This document shows positions 21,119-29,199 of a stretch of 64,000 bases of DNA, one piece after another. The position numbers were made by a program, and so were the translations under genes. Position 1 is the first letter of the stretch, and each line of letters begins with the position of its first letter. The stretch is from contig NZ_CP017074.1 in NCBI RefSeq assembly GCF_001717465.1, forward strand, positions 293,846-357,845. Direction: 5' to 3'. Source of the stretch: Luteimonas sp. JM171 (GTDB lineage: Bacteria; Pseudomonadota; Gammaproteobacteria; Xanthomonadales; Xanthomonadaceae). The notes beneath the pieces are model-generated. The model was given only the letters and a program-made list of their open reading frames with translations. It was not told where the DNA came from and made no database searches.

Positions 21119-21414
21119 CCCCCCCGGTCCCCACGTCCGCGCCGGAGCACCCGCCCCGGCCGATGGCACAGAGGCTCGGCGCAATCCTGTGGCCGAGCTT
21201 CTTCGCCGCGGGCGTGACAACGATGGTCTTCTTCGCCCACGTCGACCCGCTGGAACTGCGGGACATGACGTTCCCCGGGCTGCCGATCACCCGCACCATG
21301 GGCTACACGATCGGCTTTTTCACTTCCTGGCTCGCCACCGCGTCCTCCAGCCTCTTCACCTGGTGGCTGCTGCGCCCTGCGAGCCGCTTCAACCGGACGC
21401 TGTCCGGCGACTGA
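21115..21414 (+). CDS. Small two-helix membrane protein of the cco operon
   Basis: The product has 99 residues if translation starts at the GTG at 21115, whose GTGA overlaps the ccoP stop; an in-frame ATG lies at 21163. It has two hydrophobic segments (AILWPSFFAAGVTTMVFFAHV and a second around GYTIGFFTSWLATASSSLFTWWLLRP), a polar loop with DPLELRDM, and a short basic tail. It lacks cysteine pairs and haem motifs. I recall similar short proteins between ccoP and ccoG in related bacteria, without a known function. Tight overlap suggests a role in oxidase assembly or stability; that is inference. Confidence 0.75.
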   Translation: MTPPVPTSAPEHPPRPMAQRLGAILWPSFFAAGVTTMVFFAHVDPLELRDMTFPGLPITRTMGYTIGFFTSWLATASSSLFTWWLLRPASRFNRTLSGD

Positions 21415-21418
21415 AAGA

Positions 21419-22972
21419 ATGTCTGGTCGTATTCCAATCAAGATGCTCGATGACAGCGGGCATGACAGCTACTACGTCAGTGAAGGCAAGATCTATCCGC
21501 GCGAGGTAAGCGGACGCCTTGACCGCCTGCGCAAGCTGGCGGTGTTCTGGCTGCTGGGCATGTTCTATGTCTTCCCTTGGCTGCAGTGGGACGGCCGCCA
21601 GGCGGTGCTGTTCGACCTGCCGGCGCGCCAGTTCCATGTCTTCGGGCTGACCTTCTGGCCGCAGGACTTCGTGTTCCTGGCGCTGCTGCTGATCATCGCG
21701 GCGATGGCGCTGTTCTTCTTCACCGCGCTCGCCGGCCGGCTGTTCTGCGGCTACGCCTGCCCGCAGACCGTCTGGACGGAAGTGTTCCTGTGGATCGAGC
21801 AGTGGACGGAGGGCACGCGCAACCAGCGCATGAAGCTCGACGCCGGCCCCTGGACGCGTGAAAAGGTCCTGCGCAAGACCGCCAAGCACACCCTGTGGGT
21901 GGTGCTGGCGCTGTGGACGGGGTTCACCTTCGTCGGCTTCTTCACCCCCATCGTCGACCTGGGCGCCCGCCTGCCGCGCCTGGAATGGGGCGGCTGGGAG
22001 ATCTTCTGGGTGCTGTTCTACGCCCTGGCCACCTGGGGCAATGCCGGCTTCCTGCGCGAGCAGGTGTGCAAGTACATGTGCCCGTACGCGCGCTTCCAGA
22101 GCGCCATGTTCGATCGCAACACCCTGATCATCGCCTACGACCCGATGCGCGGCGAACCGCGCGGCCCGCGCAAGCGCGGCCTGGGCAGCGTGCTCCAGCG
22201 CGGCCGCGGGCTGCTCGACAAGATCACCGCCTACGACTACGTCTTCCGCGCCGCCCAGCACCCTACCGCCGCCGACAACCGGGCCCATGCCCGCGGCACC
22301 ATCACCTTCGACGGCGAGCTGGACACCCGGGCCGAACCGCTGCCGAAGTTCGAACCCGACGCGCTGGGCGACTGCATCGACTGCACCATCTGCGTGCAGG
22401 TGTGCCCCACCGGCATCGACATCCGCAACGGCCTGCAGTACGAGTGCATCGCCTGCGGCGCCTGCATCGACGCCTGTGACGACGTCATGGACAAGATGGG
22501 CTTCGAGCGCGGCCTGATCCGCTACACCACCCAGAACGCCATCGACGGCAAGCCCAGCCGCGTGCTGCGCCCGCGGATCATGATCTACGGCACCATCCTG
22601 CTCGCCCTGGTGCTGGCCTGGGCCTGGGGCGTGGGCACCCGCAGCCCACTGATCGCCGAGGTCCTGCGCGACCGCAACGCCCTGTACCGGGAAACCGCCG
22701 CCGGGGTTGAAAATGGCTACACGCTGAAGCTCATCAACAAGGGCGACGCGCGCGGGGAGTACAATATCGCCATTGAAAGCGGTCTCGAAGGCCTCCATCT
22801 GGTAGCCGACGACAACGTCTCCCTGGATGCGCAGCAGGTGCTGTCGCTGCCATTGACCATCGCCGCTCCCGACGGCGTCACCGGCCGCCACGACATCGTC
22901 TTCGTGATCGAGTCTTCCGATGGCCAGGTCCGCCAGGAAGTCGACAGCAGCTTCTTTGGTCCCATGCAATGA
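21419..22972 (+). CDS. ccoG: cbb3 oxidase accessory ferredoxin-type protein CcoG (FixG/RdxA)
   Basis: The product has 517 residues with several membrane segments. Cysteine motifs include CGYACP, CKYMCPYARFQ and a di-cluster ferredoxin region (CIDCTICVQVCP, then CIACGACIDACDD). The C-terminus (about 390-517) is an Ig-like IG_FixG domain. CcoG is thought to act as a copper reductase for cbb3 assembly. It starts 4 bases after the small membrane gene and overlaps ccoH by 4 bases. Confidence 0.95.
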   Translation: MSGRIPIKMLDDSGHDSYYVSEGKIYPREVSGRLDRLRKLAVFWLLGMFYVFPWLQWDGRQAVLFDLPARQFHVFGLTFWPQDFVFLALLLIIAAMALFFFTALAGRLFCGYACPQTVWTEVFLWIEQWTEGTRNQRMKLDAGPWTREKVLRKTAKHTLWVVLALWTGFTFVGFFTPIVDLGARLPRLEWGGWEIFWVLFYALATWGNAGFLREQVCKYMCPYARFQSAMFDRNTLIIAYDPMRGEPRGPRKRGLGSVLQRGRGLLDKITAYDYVFRAAQHPTAADNRAHARGTITFDGELDTRAEPLPKFEPDALGDCIDCTICVQVCPTGIDIRNGLQYECIACGACIDACDDVMDKMGFERGLIRYTTQNAIDGKPSRVLRPRIMIYGTILLALVLAWAWGVGTRSPLIAEVLRDRNALYRETAAGVENGYTLKLINKGDARGEYNIAIESGLEGLHLVADDNVSLDAQQVLSLPLTIAAPDGVTGRHDIVFVIESSDGQVRQEVDSSFFGPMQ

Positions 22973-23487
22973 GCGAAAAAACCTCCATCTGGCGCAACCC
23001 GGTCCTGATCCTGGTGTTCGTGCTGCCCGCCATCTCCATCATCGCCGGCGTCGGCCTGCTGGTGATGGCGCTGCGCACCGGCGGCGACGACCCGGTGCTG
23101 GACGAGGTGCGCCGCACCGCCCGCGGCGCCCAGGTCACCGACCTGAGCGCGGACCAGGCCGCGGCCGCCGGCCGCTATGCCGCGGTGGTGCGGGTGGATG
23201 CCGAAAACGGCGCGGTCGAGGTGTTCCCGGTCAGCGGCCGCTTCACCCGCAGCGCCCCGCTGCAGCTGGTGCTCAGCCACCCGGTGAATGCCACCGAGGA
23301 CGTGTTCCTGCAGCTGGAGCCGGCCGACAACGGCTGGCGCACGGAAGCGCAGATCGACGGGTCCCATGACTGGAACCTGCGCCTGTTCCCCTCGGACCGC
23401 GAATGGCGCCTGCAGGGCCGGCTTGAGAGCGGCGAGCTCGCGGCCCGGGTGCAACCGGCACTGCAGGACGCCGGCGAGGAGCCATGA
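22969..23487 (+). CDS. ccoH: cbb3 oxidase assembly protein CcoH (FixH family)
   Basis: The product has 172 residues: one N-terminal membrane helix (about 12-35) and a periplasmic beta-rich domain with SAPLQLVLSHPVNATEDVFLQL and DGSHDWNLRLFPSDREWRLQG, typical of FixH. CcoH binds nascent CcoN and stays with the oxidase. It has 4-base overlaps with ccoG before it and ccoI after it. Confidence 0.9.
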   Translation: MSEKTSIWRNPVLILVFVLPAISIIAGVGLLVMALRTGGDDPVLDEVRRTARGAQVTDLSADQAAAAGRYAAVVRVDAENGAVEVFPVSGRFTRSAPLQLVLSHPVNATEDVFLQLEPADNGWRTEAQIDGSHDWNLRLFPSDREWRLQGRLESGELAARVQPALQDAGEEP

Positions 23488-25919
23488 GCGCGGCCGTGCC
23501 GGGCGCAGCCCTGCACGCGGACACCACGCCGCCCGTCGCCAGCGGCTGCCACCACTGCGCCGAACCCCTCCCCGCCCGCCCTGCCACGCGCACCATTGAT
23601 GGCAGCGAGCGCGGCTTCTGCTGCGAGGGCTGCGCCGCCGCCGCCGAATGGATCCACGGCGCGCGCCTGGGCGACTACTACCGCCTGCGCACCGCGCCCG
23701 CCGAGCGCATCGACGAAACCGCGCTGGAAGAGGATCTGTCGCTCTGGGACCGCGAGGAAGTCCAGGCCGAACACGCGCGCAACGTGCCCGGCGGGCGCGA
23801 GATCACCCTGCTGACCGACGGCATGCGCTGCGCCGCCTGTGCCTGGCTGATCGACCGCGCGCTCTCGCGCGAGGAAGGCGTGGTGGAAACCGTCGCCAAC
23901 GCCGTCACCGGCCGCATCCGCTTGACGTGGGACCCCTCGCGCACCGCCCTGTCGGCGCCGCTGCGGCGGCTGGCCGCGCTGGGCTATCGCCCGTGGCTGG
24001 CCACCGGCGAGGCCCGGGAGCGCGAGCGCCGGCGCCAGCGCAACCGCGACCTGCTGCGCATCGGCATCGCCGGCATCGGCGCCATGCAGGCCATGATGAT
24101 GGCCGAGGCGCTGTACCTGGACATCCATTTCACGATGCCCATCCCCACGCGGGACTTCTTCCGCTGGGTCACCTTCCTGCTGTCCACGCCGGTGGTGTTC
24201 TACGCCGGCTGGCCGTTCCTGCTGGGCGCCTGGCGCGAGCTGTCGCAGCGGCGGCTGGGCATGGACACCCTGATCGCCAGCGCCACCCTGCTGGCCTGGG
24301 GCGCCAGCGTGTTCGAGACCGTCCGCGGCGGCGTGCACGTCTGGTACGACGCTGCGGTGATGTTCGTGTTCCTGCTGCTGGTGGCGCGCATGCTCGAACA
24401 GCGCGCGCGCGCCACGGCCAGCGCCCAGGTCGATGCGCTTGCCCGCGCCCGGCCCGCCTTCGCCATCCGCGAAGGCCCCGGAGGCGAACGCGAAACAGTG
24501 CCCGTGGCGGCGCTGTCGCCGGGCGACATCGCCTGCGTGCCGGTGGGGGGCGTGGTGCCCGCCGACGGCACGCTGCTGGAGCCCTCCAGCTTCGAGGAGG
24601 CGCTGTTGACCGGTGAATGGACCCCGGTGGCGCGTGAGGCCGGCGAGCGCGTCTACGCGGGCACCCTGTGCCGGGAGCGCCCCGCCCGCCTGCGCGTGGA
24701 TGAAACCGGCACCGGCACCCGGCTCTCGCAGCTCACCGCGCTGGTCGAGAAGGCCCAGGCGCAGCGCCCGGCGCTGGCCGAGGTCGGCGAGCGTATCGCC
24801 CACCACTTCGTTGCCTGGCTGCTGGTGATCGCCGCGCTCGTGTACGTGGGCTGGCGGATCCACGATCCCTCGCGGGCGCTGGAAGTCACCCTGGCCCTGC
24901 TCGTCATCAGCTGCCCCTGCGCGCTGGCGCTGGCGGCCCCGGCGGCGCTGGCCGCCACCCACGGCACCCTGGCGCGGCTGGGGGTGCTGGCGCTGGGCGA
25001 GGCGGCGCTGGATCGCCTGTCCGCGGTCACCGACGTGGTGTTCGACAAGACCGGCACCCTCAGCGATGGCCATCCGGTGCTGTCGGAGGTCACGGCCCTG
25101 GGCGACCATGGGCGCGACGAAGTGCTGGCGATTGCCGCTGCCCTGGAAAGCGACAGCGGGCATCCCCTGGCGCGCGCGTTCGCGGGCATTGCGCCGGCGG
25201 GCGTGGCCACGGATGTGCGCGCGGTGCCCGGGCAGGGCATCGAGGGCAAGGTCGACGGCGTGCGCTGGAGGCTGGGCCGCGCCGGCTTCGCCGCCGGCGC
25301 CGAGGAGGATGATGCCATCTGGCTGGGCGACGGCCGCCAGGCTGCGGCGCGGTTCCGGATCTCGGAATCCGCGCGCCCCGACGCCGCCGAAGCCGTGGCC
25401 CTGCTGCGCGGCATGGGCCTGCGCGTGCACCTGTCCAGCGGCGACGCCGAAGGCCCCGTGCGCCGCTTCGCCAGCGAGCTGGGCATCGAACGCGCGCACG
25501 CCCGCCAGAGCCCGGAAGACAAGCTCGCCTACGCTCGGAGCCTGCAGGCCGAGGGCCGGGTGGTGGCGATGGTGGGTGACGGCCTCAACGACGCGCCGGT
25601 GCTGGCCGGCGCCGACGTTTCGCTGGCGCTGGCGGGCGGCGCGCCCCTGGCGCAGCAATCCGCCGACCTGGTGCTCACCGGGAGCTCGCTGCTGCGGGTC
25701 CCGCAGGCGATCGCCACGGCCCGGCGCACCCGCCGCATCGTGCGCCAGAACCTGGCCTGGGCGGCGGGCTACAACGTCATCGCCCTGCCGGTGGCGATCG
25801 CCGGCCTGGTGACGCCCTGGCTGGCTGCGCTGGGCATGGCGCTGTCTTCGCTGCTCGTCGTGTGCAATGCCCTGCGCCTGGCGCGCACGCCATCCCTGAA
25901 GGGGAGGACCGCTGCATGA
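23484..25919 (+). CDS. ccoI: Copper-translocating P1B-ATPase CcoI (FixI/CopA2)
   Basis: The product has 811 residues. The N-terminus has a cysteine-rich segment (CHHCAEP, FCCEGC), then a heavy-metal domain with GMRCAAC (Cys116, Cys119), membrane helices, the actuator region (LLTGEWTPV), the CPC metal site (477-479), DKTGT with phosphorylated Asp521, and the nucleotide-binding and hinge motifs (GDGLNDAPVL). CcoI exports copper slowly to the periplasm to load CuB of CcoN. It overlaps ccoH and ccoS by 4 bases each. Confidence 0.96.
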   Translation: MSAAVPGAALHADTTPPVASGCHHCAEPLPARPATRTIDGSERGFCCEGCAAAAEWIHGARLGDYYRLRTAPAERIDETALEEDLSLWDREEVQAEHARNVPGGREITLLTDGMRCAACAWLIDRALSREEGVVETVANAVTGRIRLTWDPSRTALSAPLRRLAALGYRPWLATGEARERERRRQRNRDLLRIGIAGIGAMQAMMMAEALYLDIHFTMPIPTRDFFRWVTFLLSTPVVFYAGWPFLLGAWRELSQRRLGMDTLIASATLLAWGASVFETVRGGVHVWYDAAVMFVFLLLVARMLEQRARATASAQVDALARARPAFAIREGPGGERETVPVAALSPGDIACVPVGGVVPADGTLLEPSSFEEALLTGEWTPVAREAGERVYAGTLCRERPARLRVDETGTGTRLSQLTALVEKAQAQRPALAEVGERIAHHFVAWLLVIAALVYVGWRIHDPSRALEVTLALLVISCPCALALAAPAALAATHGTLARLGVLALGEAALDRLSAVTDVVFDKTGTLSDGHPVLSEVTALGDHGRDEVLAIAAALESDSGHPLARAFAGIAPAGVATDVRAVPGQGIEGKVDGVRWRLGRAGFAAGAEEDDAIWLGDGRQAAARFRISESARPDAAEAVALLRGMGLRVHLSSGDAEGPVRRFASELGIERAHARQSPEDKLAYARSLQAEGRVVAMVGDGLNDAPVLAGADVSLALAGGAPLAQQSADLVLTGSSLLRVPQAIATARRTRRIVRQNLAWAAGYNVIALPVAIAGLVTPWLAALGMALSSLLVVCNALRLARTPSLKGRTAA

Positions 25920-26110
25920 ACATCCTCTTTGTACTGATCCCGATCAGCATCGTGCTCCTGCTGGTGATGATCGCCGCCTTCGTCTGGGCGGTCCGCAAGG
26001 GCCAATTCGAAAACCTCGACGCCGCGGCGATCGACATCCTCAGCGACGATGCACCGCCGCCCGGCCGTCCGGACGGCAAGGCCACGGCCCCGAAGCGCGA
26101 TGCCGATTGA
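25916..26110 (+). CDS. ccoS: cbb3 oxidase maturation protein CcoS
   Basis: The product has 64 residues: MNILFVLIPISIVLLLVMIA forms one membrane helix, followed by WAVRKGQFENLDAAAIDIL, the hallmark CcoS tail. CcoS is needed for cofactor insertion into cbb3 oxidase. The ATG overlaps the ccoI stop (ATGA). The last 11 bases overlap the next gene. Confidence 0.93.
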   Translation: MNILFVLIPISIVLLLVMIAAFVWAVRKGQFENLDAAAIDILSDDAPPPGRPDGKATAPKRDAD

Positions 26111-26825
26111 CTGGCTCATGCTGGGCGCGGCCCTGCTCGCCGGCCTGATGGGTGGGGTGCACTGCGCGGCCATGTGCGGAGGCATCGCCACCGGTTTCTC
26201 GGCCATGTCCGGCCGCAGCAGCTGGCTGGCCGCGCTTGAGCCCAACCTGGGCCGCGTGCTCGGCTACACGCTCGCCGGCGCCATCGTCGGCGGCATCGGC
26301 CACGGCCTGCTCAGCGTGGCACGCGTGGACTGGCTGGCGTGGGGCCTGCGCTCGGCGGTGGGCCTGGTGCTGATCGCCATTGCCATACGCATGCTCAACC
26401 CGCGCGCGGGCCCGGGCGTGCTTGCGGGCCCGGCGCACCGGCTGTGGGCACGGCTGCGGCCGCTGCAGCGCCACCTGCTGCCGGCCGACACCAGCGCCAA
26501 GCGCGTTGGCCTGGGCATGCTGTGGGGCTGGCTGCCCTGCGGGTTGAGCACCACGCTGCTGGCTGCCGCCTGGCTCCAGGCCGATGCACGCAACGGCGCA
26601 TTGACCATGGCCGCGTTCGGCCTCGGCACCCTGCCGATGATGGTGCCGCTGACCTGGTCCGGCGCGCGCATTGCGCGCTGGCTGCAGAAACCCGGCCTGC
26701 GGCGCTCGGCCGGCGTGCTGGTATTGGCATCGGGCGTGCTCACCCTCGCCTCGCCGTGGCTGATGCAGATCCCCGCGCTGCACGGTGCGTTGACCGCACT
26801 GGGCTGCGTGCCGCGCGCAACCTGA
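26100..26825 (+). CDS. SulfE/TauE-type membrane protein of the cco cluster
   Basis: The product has 241 residues with about six membrane helices. Residues 18-28 read GGVHCAAMCGG, the conserved cysteine motif of the DsbD-like/SulfE family found beside ccoI and ccoS in many proteobacteria; a second cysteine motif is LPCGLSTTLL. These proteins are implicated in copper or thiol handling for cbb3 assembly. The ATG at 26100 lies inside the end of ccoS. It is probably the last gene of the 9 kb cco transcription unit. Confidence 0.85.
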   Translation: MPIDWLMLGAALLAGLMGGVHCAAMCGGIATGFSAMSGRSSWLAALEPNLGRVLGYTLAGAIVGGIGHGLLSVARVDWLAWGLRSAVGLVLIAIAIRMLNPRAGPGVLAGPAHRLWARLRPLQRHLLPADTSAKRVGLGMLWGWLPCGLSTTLLAAAWLQADARNGALTMAAFGLGTLPMMVPLTWSGARIARWLQKPGLRRSAGVLVLASGVLTLASPWLMQIPALHGALTALGCVPRAT

Positions 26826-26862
26826 ACCAACGGTTGACCGGCGCCTCCAGGCACGCCCCCGG

Positions 26863-26904
26863 CTGATCCAGATCAAGCCGTGGCCGGCGCGCCCCGGCGA
26901 TAAT
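26863..26904 (+). promoter_or_regulatory. Fnr/Anr box and -10 for azurin
   Basis: CTGATCCAGATCAA at 26863-26876 differs from the Fnr/Anr consensus at one base. GATAAT at 26899-26904 (five of six matches to TATAAT) lies 36 bases from the box start. Predicted start near 26911. Confidence 0.8.
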
Positions 26905-26951
26905 TTTTGCCATCGGATTCCAACCCAATTCCATCCAACAGGAGCAATCGC

Positions 26952-27401
26952 ATGAAGCGTTACCTTGCAATCTTCGGACTCGCCCTCCTCGGTGCCGTTG
27001 GCACCGCACAGGCCCAGAACTGCACCATCGCCCTGGAGGGCAACGACCGCATGCAGTTCGACCAGAAGAGCGTCAGCGTCTCGGCCAGCTGCCCGACCAT
27101 CACCGTCGAGCTCAAGCACACCGGCTCGCTCCCGGTCGCGGCGATGGGCCACAACGTGGTGATCACTGAAACCGGCGACGTCGCCGAAGTGGCACAGGCC
27201 GGCATCAAGGCCGGTGCCCCGGCCTACGTGCCGGAAGGCGACGCCCGCATCATCGCGGCCACGGAGATGGTGGGAGGCGGCGAAACGACCTCCATCACCT
27301 TCCCGGGCAACAAGCTCACCGCGGGCGGCGACTACACCTTCTTCTGCTCGTTCCCCGGCCACTCGGGAATCATGCGCGGCAAGGTCGAAGTCACCAACTG
27401 A
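26952..27401 (+). CDS. azu: Azurin (blue copper electron carrier)
   Basis: The product has 149 residues with a signal peptide ending ...GTAQA (residue 21). All type 1 copper ligands are present: His67 in MGHNVV, and Cys132, His137 and Met141 in FFCSFPGHSGIM. These are close to His46, Cys112, His117 and Met121 of mature azurin. Periplasmic azurin can donate electrons to nitrite reductase or cbb3 oxidase. It lies between the oxidase operon and nirK with its own Fnr-type promoter and terminator. Confidence 0.96.
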   Translation: MKRYLAIFGLALLGAVGTAQAQNCTIALEGNDRMQFDQKSVSVSASCPTITVELKHTGSLPVAAMGHNVVITETGDVAEVAQAGIKAGAPAYVPEGDARIIAATEMVGGGETTSITFPGNKLTAGGDYTFFCSFPGHSGIMRGKVEVTN

Positions 27402-27432
27402 TCCACCCAGGCATCATTGCTTCCTCCCCCAG

Positions 27433-27462
27433 ACATGCCGGCGAAAGCCGGCATGTTTTTTT
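27433..27462 (+). terminator. Rho-independent terminator after azurin
   Basis: ACATGCCGGC-GAAA-GCCGGCATGT is a perfect 10-base-pair stem with a GAAA tetraloop, followed by T7. It lies 31 bases after the azurin stop. Confidence 0.95.
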
Positions 27463-27572
27463 CATGCGCAAAAACATGTCGGCGAACACCCGAGGGACGC
27501 GGCCATATCCCTTGCGATGAACTTGAAAACAGCCTTTCCCAAGCCTGTGCGCAGCGCACAAAGCACTTCCTC

Positions 27573-27614
27573 TTGACCCCGGTCAAGGTGCCCGTTACGC
27601 GCGCGCGAGACCAT
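27573..27614 (+). promoter_or_regulatory. Fnr/Dnr-type box for nirK
   Basis: TTGACCCCGGTCAA (27573-27586) is a perfect palindrome with TTGAC half-sites. GACCAT at 27609-27614 occupies the -10 position, again 36 bases from the box start; it is a weak match. Predicted start near 27621. Confidence 0.75.
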
Positions 27615-27651
27615 ATGCCCAGACAAGATTTACCTCACCTGGAGCAACACG

Positions 27652-28818
27652 ATGAAAGTGCTGAAGACCACCCTGATCGCCGCGGCAATCGCCCTTGGCA
27701 TGGGCGTCGCCCCTCCCCCGGCCCAGGCCATGGATGCGATGGACCTGGTGCAGAAGAACATCGCCACCGCATCCGACCTGGCCAACCTTCCCCGCGAACA
27801 GGTGCAGCTGGTGCGGCCCCCGTTCGTGCATGACCACGACCAGGTGGCGACCACCGGCCCCAAGGTCGTGCAGTTCACCATGGCCATCGAAGAGAAGGAG
27901 ATCGTGATCGACGACCAGGGCACCACGATGCAGGCCATGACCTTCGGCGGCAGCATCCCCGGCCCGATGATGGTGGTCCACCAGGGCGACTACGTGGAAC
28001 TGACCCTGGTCAACCCGGCCACCAACACGATGCCGCACAACATCGACTTCCACGCGGCCACCGGCGCCATGGGCGGCGGCGACATCACCATCATCGCCCC
28101 GGGCGAGGAAGTGACCCTGCGGTTCAAGGCCGACCGGGCCGGCACCTTCATCTACCACTGCGCCCCGGGCGGCACCATGACCCCGTGGCACATCATGGCC
28201 GGCATGCACGGCACCCTCACGGTGCTGCCGCGCGACGGGCTGAAGGATGCCGAAGGCAACCCGCTGCGCTACGACAAGATGTATTACATCGGCGAAACCG
28301 ACTTCTACATCCCGCGGGACGAGGACGGCAACTTCAAGAGCTACGCCTCCGCCGCCGAGTCCCTGCCGGAGACGCTGGACGTGATGCGCGGCCTGGTCCC
28401 CACCCACGTCGTCTTCAACGGCGCCGTCGGGGCCATCACCGGCGAGAACTCCATGCGCAGCGAAGTCGGCGAAACGGTGCTCTTCGTCCACTCCACCGCC
28501 ACCCGCGACACCCGGCCCCACCTCATCGGTGGTCACGCCGACTACGTCTGGGAGCACGGCAAGTTCGGCAACGACCCGGACGTGGACTACGAGACCTGGT
28601 TCGTCCGCGGAGGCTCCGCCGCCGCTGCCCTCTACACCTTCAAGCAGCCCGGCCTCTACGCCTACGTCAACCACAACCTGATCGAGGGCATCGAACTGGG
28701 AGCGGCCGCCCACATGCTCGTGGACGGCGACACCTGGGATCACGATCTCATGACCCTTCCCTCCGCCCCGGGCGCGATCAAGCCCGACACCGACCAGTCC
28801 ACGCTCCCCGAGCGCTGA
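27652..28818 (+). CDS. nirK: Copper-containing nitrite reductase (NO-forming)
   Basis: The product has 388 residues with a signal peptide ending about ...PAQAMD. Two cupredoxin domains follow. Type 1 copper ligands are His129, Cys170, His180 and Met185. Type 2 ligands are His134, His169 and His341. Catalytic Asp132 and His295 are both present. It reduces nitrite to nitric oxide in the periplasm, probably fed by the azurin encoded upstream. Every key residue is intact. The upstream Dnr-type box suggests induction by low oxygen and nitrogen oxides. Confidence 0.97.
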   Translation: MKVLKTTLIAAAIALGMGVAPPPAQAMDAMDLVQKNIATASDLANLPREQVQLVRPPFVHDHDQVATTGPKVVQFTMAIEEKEIVIDDQGTTMQAMTFGGSIPGPMMVVHQGDYVELTLVNPATNTMPHNIDFHAATGAMGGGDITIIAPGEEVTLRFKADRAGTFIYHCAPGGTMTPWHIMAGMHGTLTVLPRDGLKDAEGNPLRYDKMYYIGETDFYIPRDEDGNFKSYASAAESLPETLDVMRGLVPTHVVFNGAVGAITGENSMRSEVGETVLFVHSTATRDTRPHLIGGHADYVWEHGKFGNDPDVDYETWFVRGGSAAAALYTFKQPGLYAYVNHNLIEGIELGAAAHMLVDGDTWDHDLMTLPSAPGAIKPDTDQSTLPER

Positions 28819-28849
28819 CCGGCTCCCCACCGGCCCAAGGGCCCGAACC

Positions 28850-28878
28850 GCGCCGCCCCGTTCCCGGGGCGGCGCTTT
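28850..28878 (+). terminator. Terminator after nirK
   Basis: GCGCCGCCCC pairs perfectly with GGGGCGGCGC over a six-base loop and is followed by TTT. It lies 31 bases after the nirK stop. Confidence 0.75.
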
Positions 28879-28921
28879 GCGTCCAGCCTCCTCGCCGGCC
28901 CAAGCCCTCCCTCCCGGAGCC

Positions 28922-29033
28922 GGGCCCCGCCGCGGTCGGGAGGTCTTTGCGTGTAAGTAAAGGAGGAGGCCGCAGCCGCAGGCGGAGGCCGGGGGACATG
29001 GAGCGCAAAGGCCTCCCGGCCGCGGCGGGGCCC
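28922..29033. repeat. Long inverted repeat (30-base arms)
   Basis: The arms at 28922-28951 and 29004-29033 are reverse complements at 28 of 30 positions. In plus-strand RNA both differences become G-U pairs, so all 30 positions would pair. A 52-base purine-rich spacer containing repeated GGAGGCC separates them. It may be a family-specific intergenic repeat or a stable RNA hairpin. No coding frame explains it. Confidence 0.75.
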
Positions 29034-29074
29034 CTCAGTCCGAGACGCCTCCGGTCACGCCATCCGCTGTCCCC

Positions 29075-29110
29075 TGTGCTGCCCGTGCTGCCCGCGCTGC
29101 CCGTGGTGCC
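29075..29110. repeat. Four 9-base tandem units
   Basis: TGTGCTGCC, CGTGCTGCC, CGCGCTGCC and CGTGGTGCC follow each other without spacers. It is a short degenerate tandem repeat with no evident function. Confidence 0.6.
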
Positions 29111-29150
29111 GCACACCATCAATCACTGCACCCAAAAAACGGGCTCCCCA

Positions 29151-29192
29151 TTGACCAGGGTCAAGGCCCTCCCCCCAAACCCGGCGTAACGT
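29151..29192 (+). promoter_or_regulatory. Fnr/Dnr-type box and -10 for hemN
   Basis: TTGACCAGGGTCAA (29151-29164) is a perfect TTGAC palindrome. TAACGT at 29187-29192 is in the -10 position. The predicted start is 29199, one base before the hemN ATG at 29200, which would make a leaderless or nearly leaderless message. Confidence 0.78.
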
Positions 29193-29199
29193 GCACCCC

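Larger units (their letters stand above)
28819..29150. other. Gene-free stretch between nirK and hemN
   Basis: This 332-base region holds a terminator-like hairpin (28850-28878), a long inverted repeat (28922-29033) and four 9-base tandem units (29075-29110). No convincing coding frame was seen. Confidence 0.7.

Noticed and set aside
17828..21220. 1,130-codon minus-strand frame across ccoNOQP
   Set aside because: It is antisense to four genes with clear haem motifs. The translation is His/Arg/Asp-rich without any recognisable fold; a GC-rich artefact.
26834..26847. Another Fnr-type half-site (TTGAC) upstream of azurin
   Set aside because: There is no matching second half-site at the right distance, and the real box with a good -10 lies 29 bases downstream.
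29075..29110. CRISPR-like array
   Set aside because: Units are only 9 bases, contiguous, degenerate and without spacers; no cas genes are present.
29191..29199. GTG start for hemN three codons upstream of the ATG
   Set aside because: It has no ribosome site, and the predicted transcript starts at 29199, so the ATG at 29200 is preferred.
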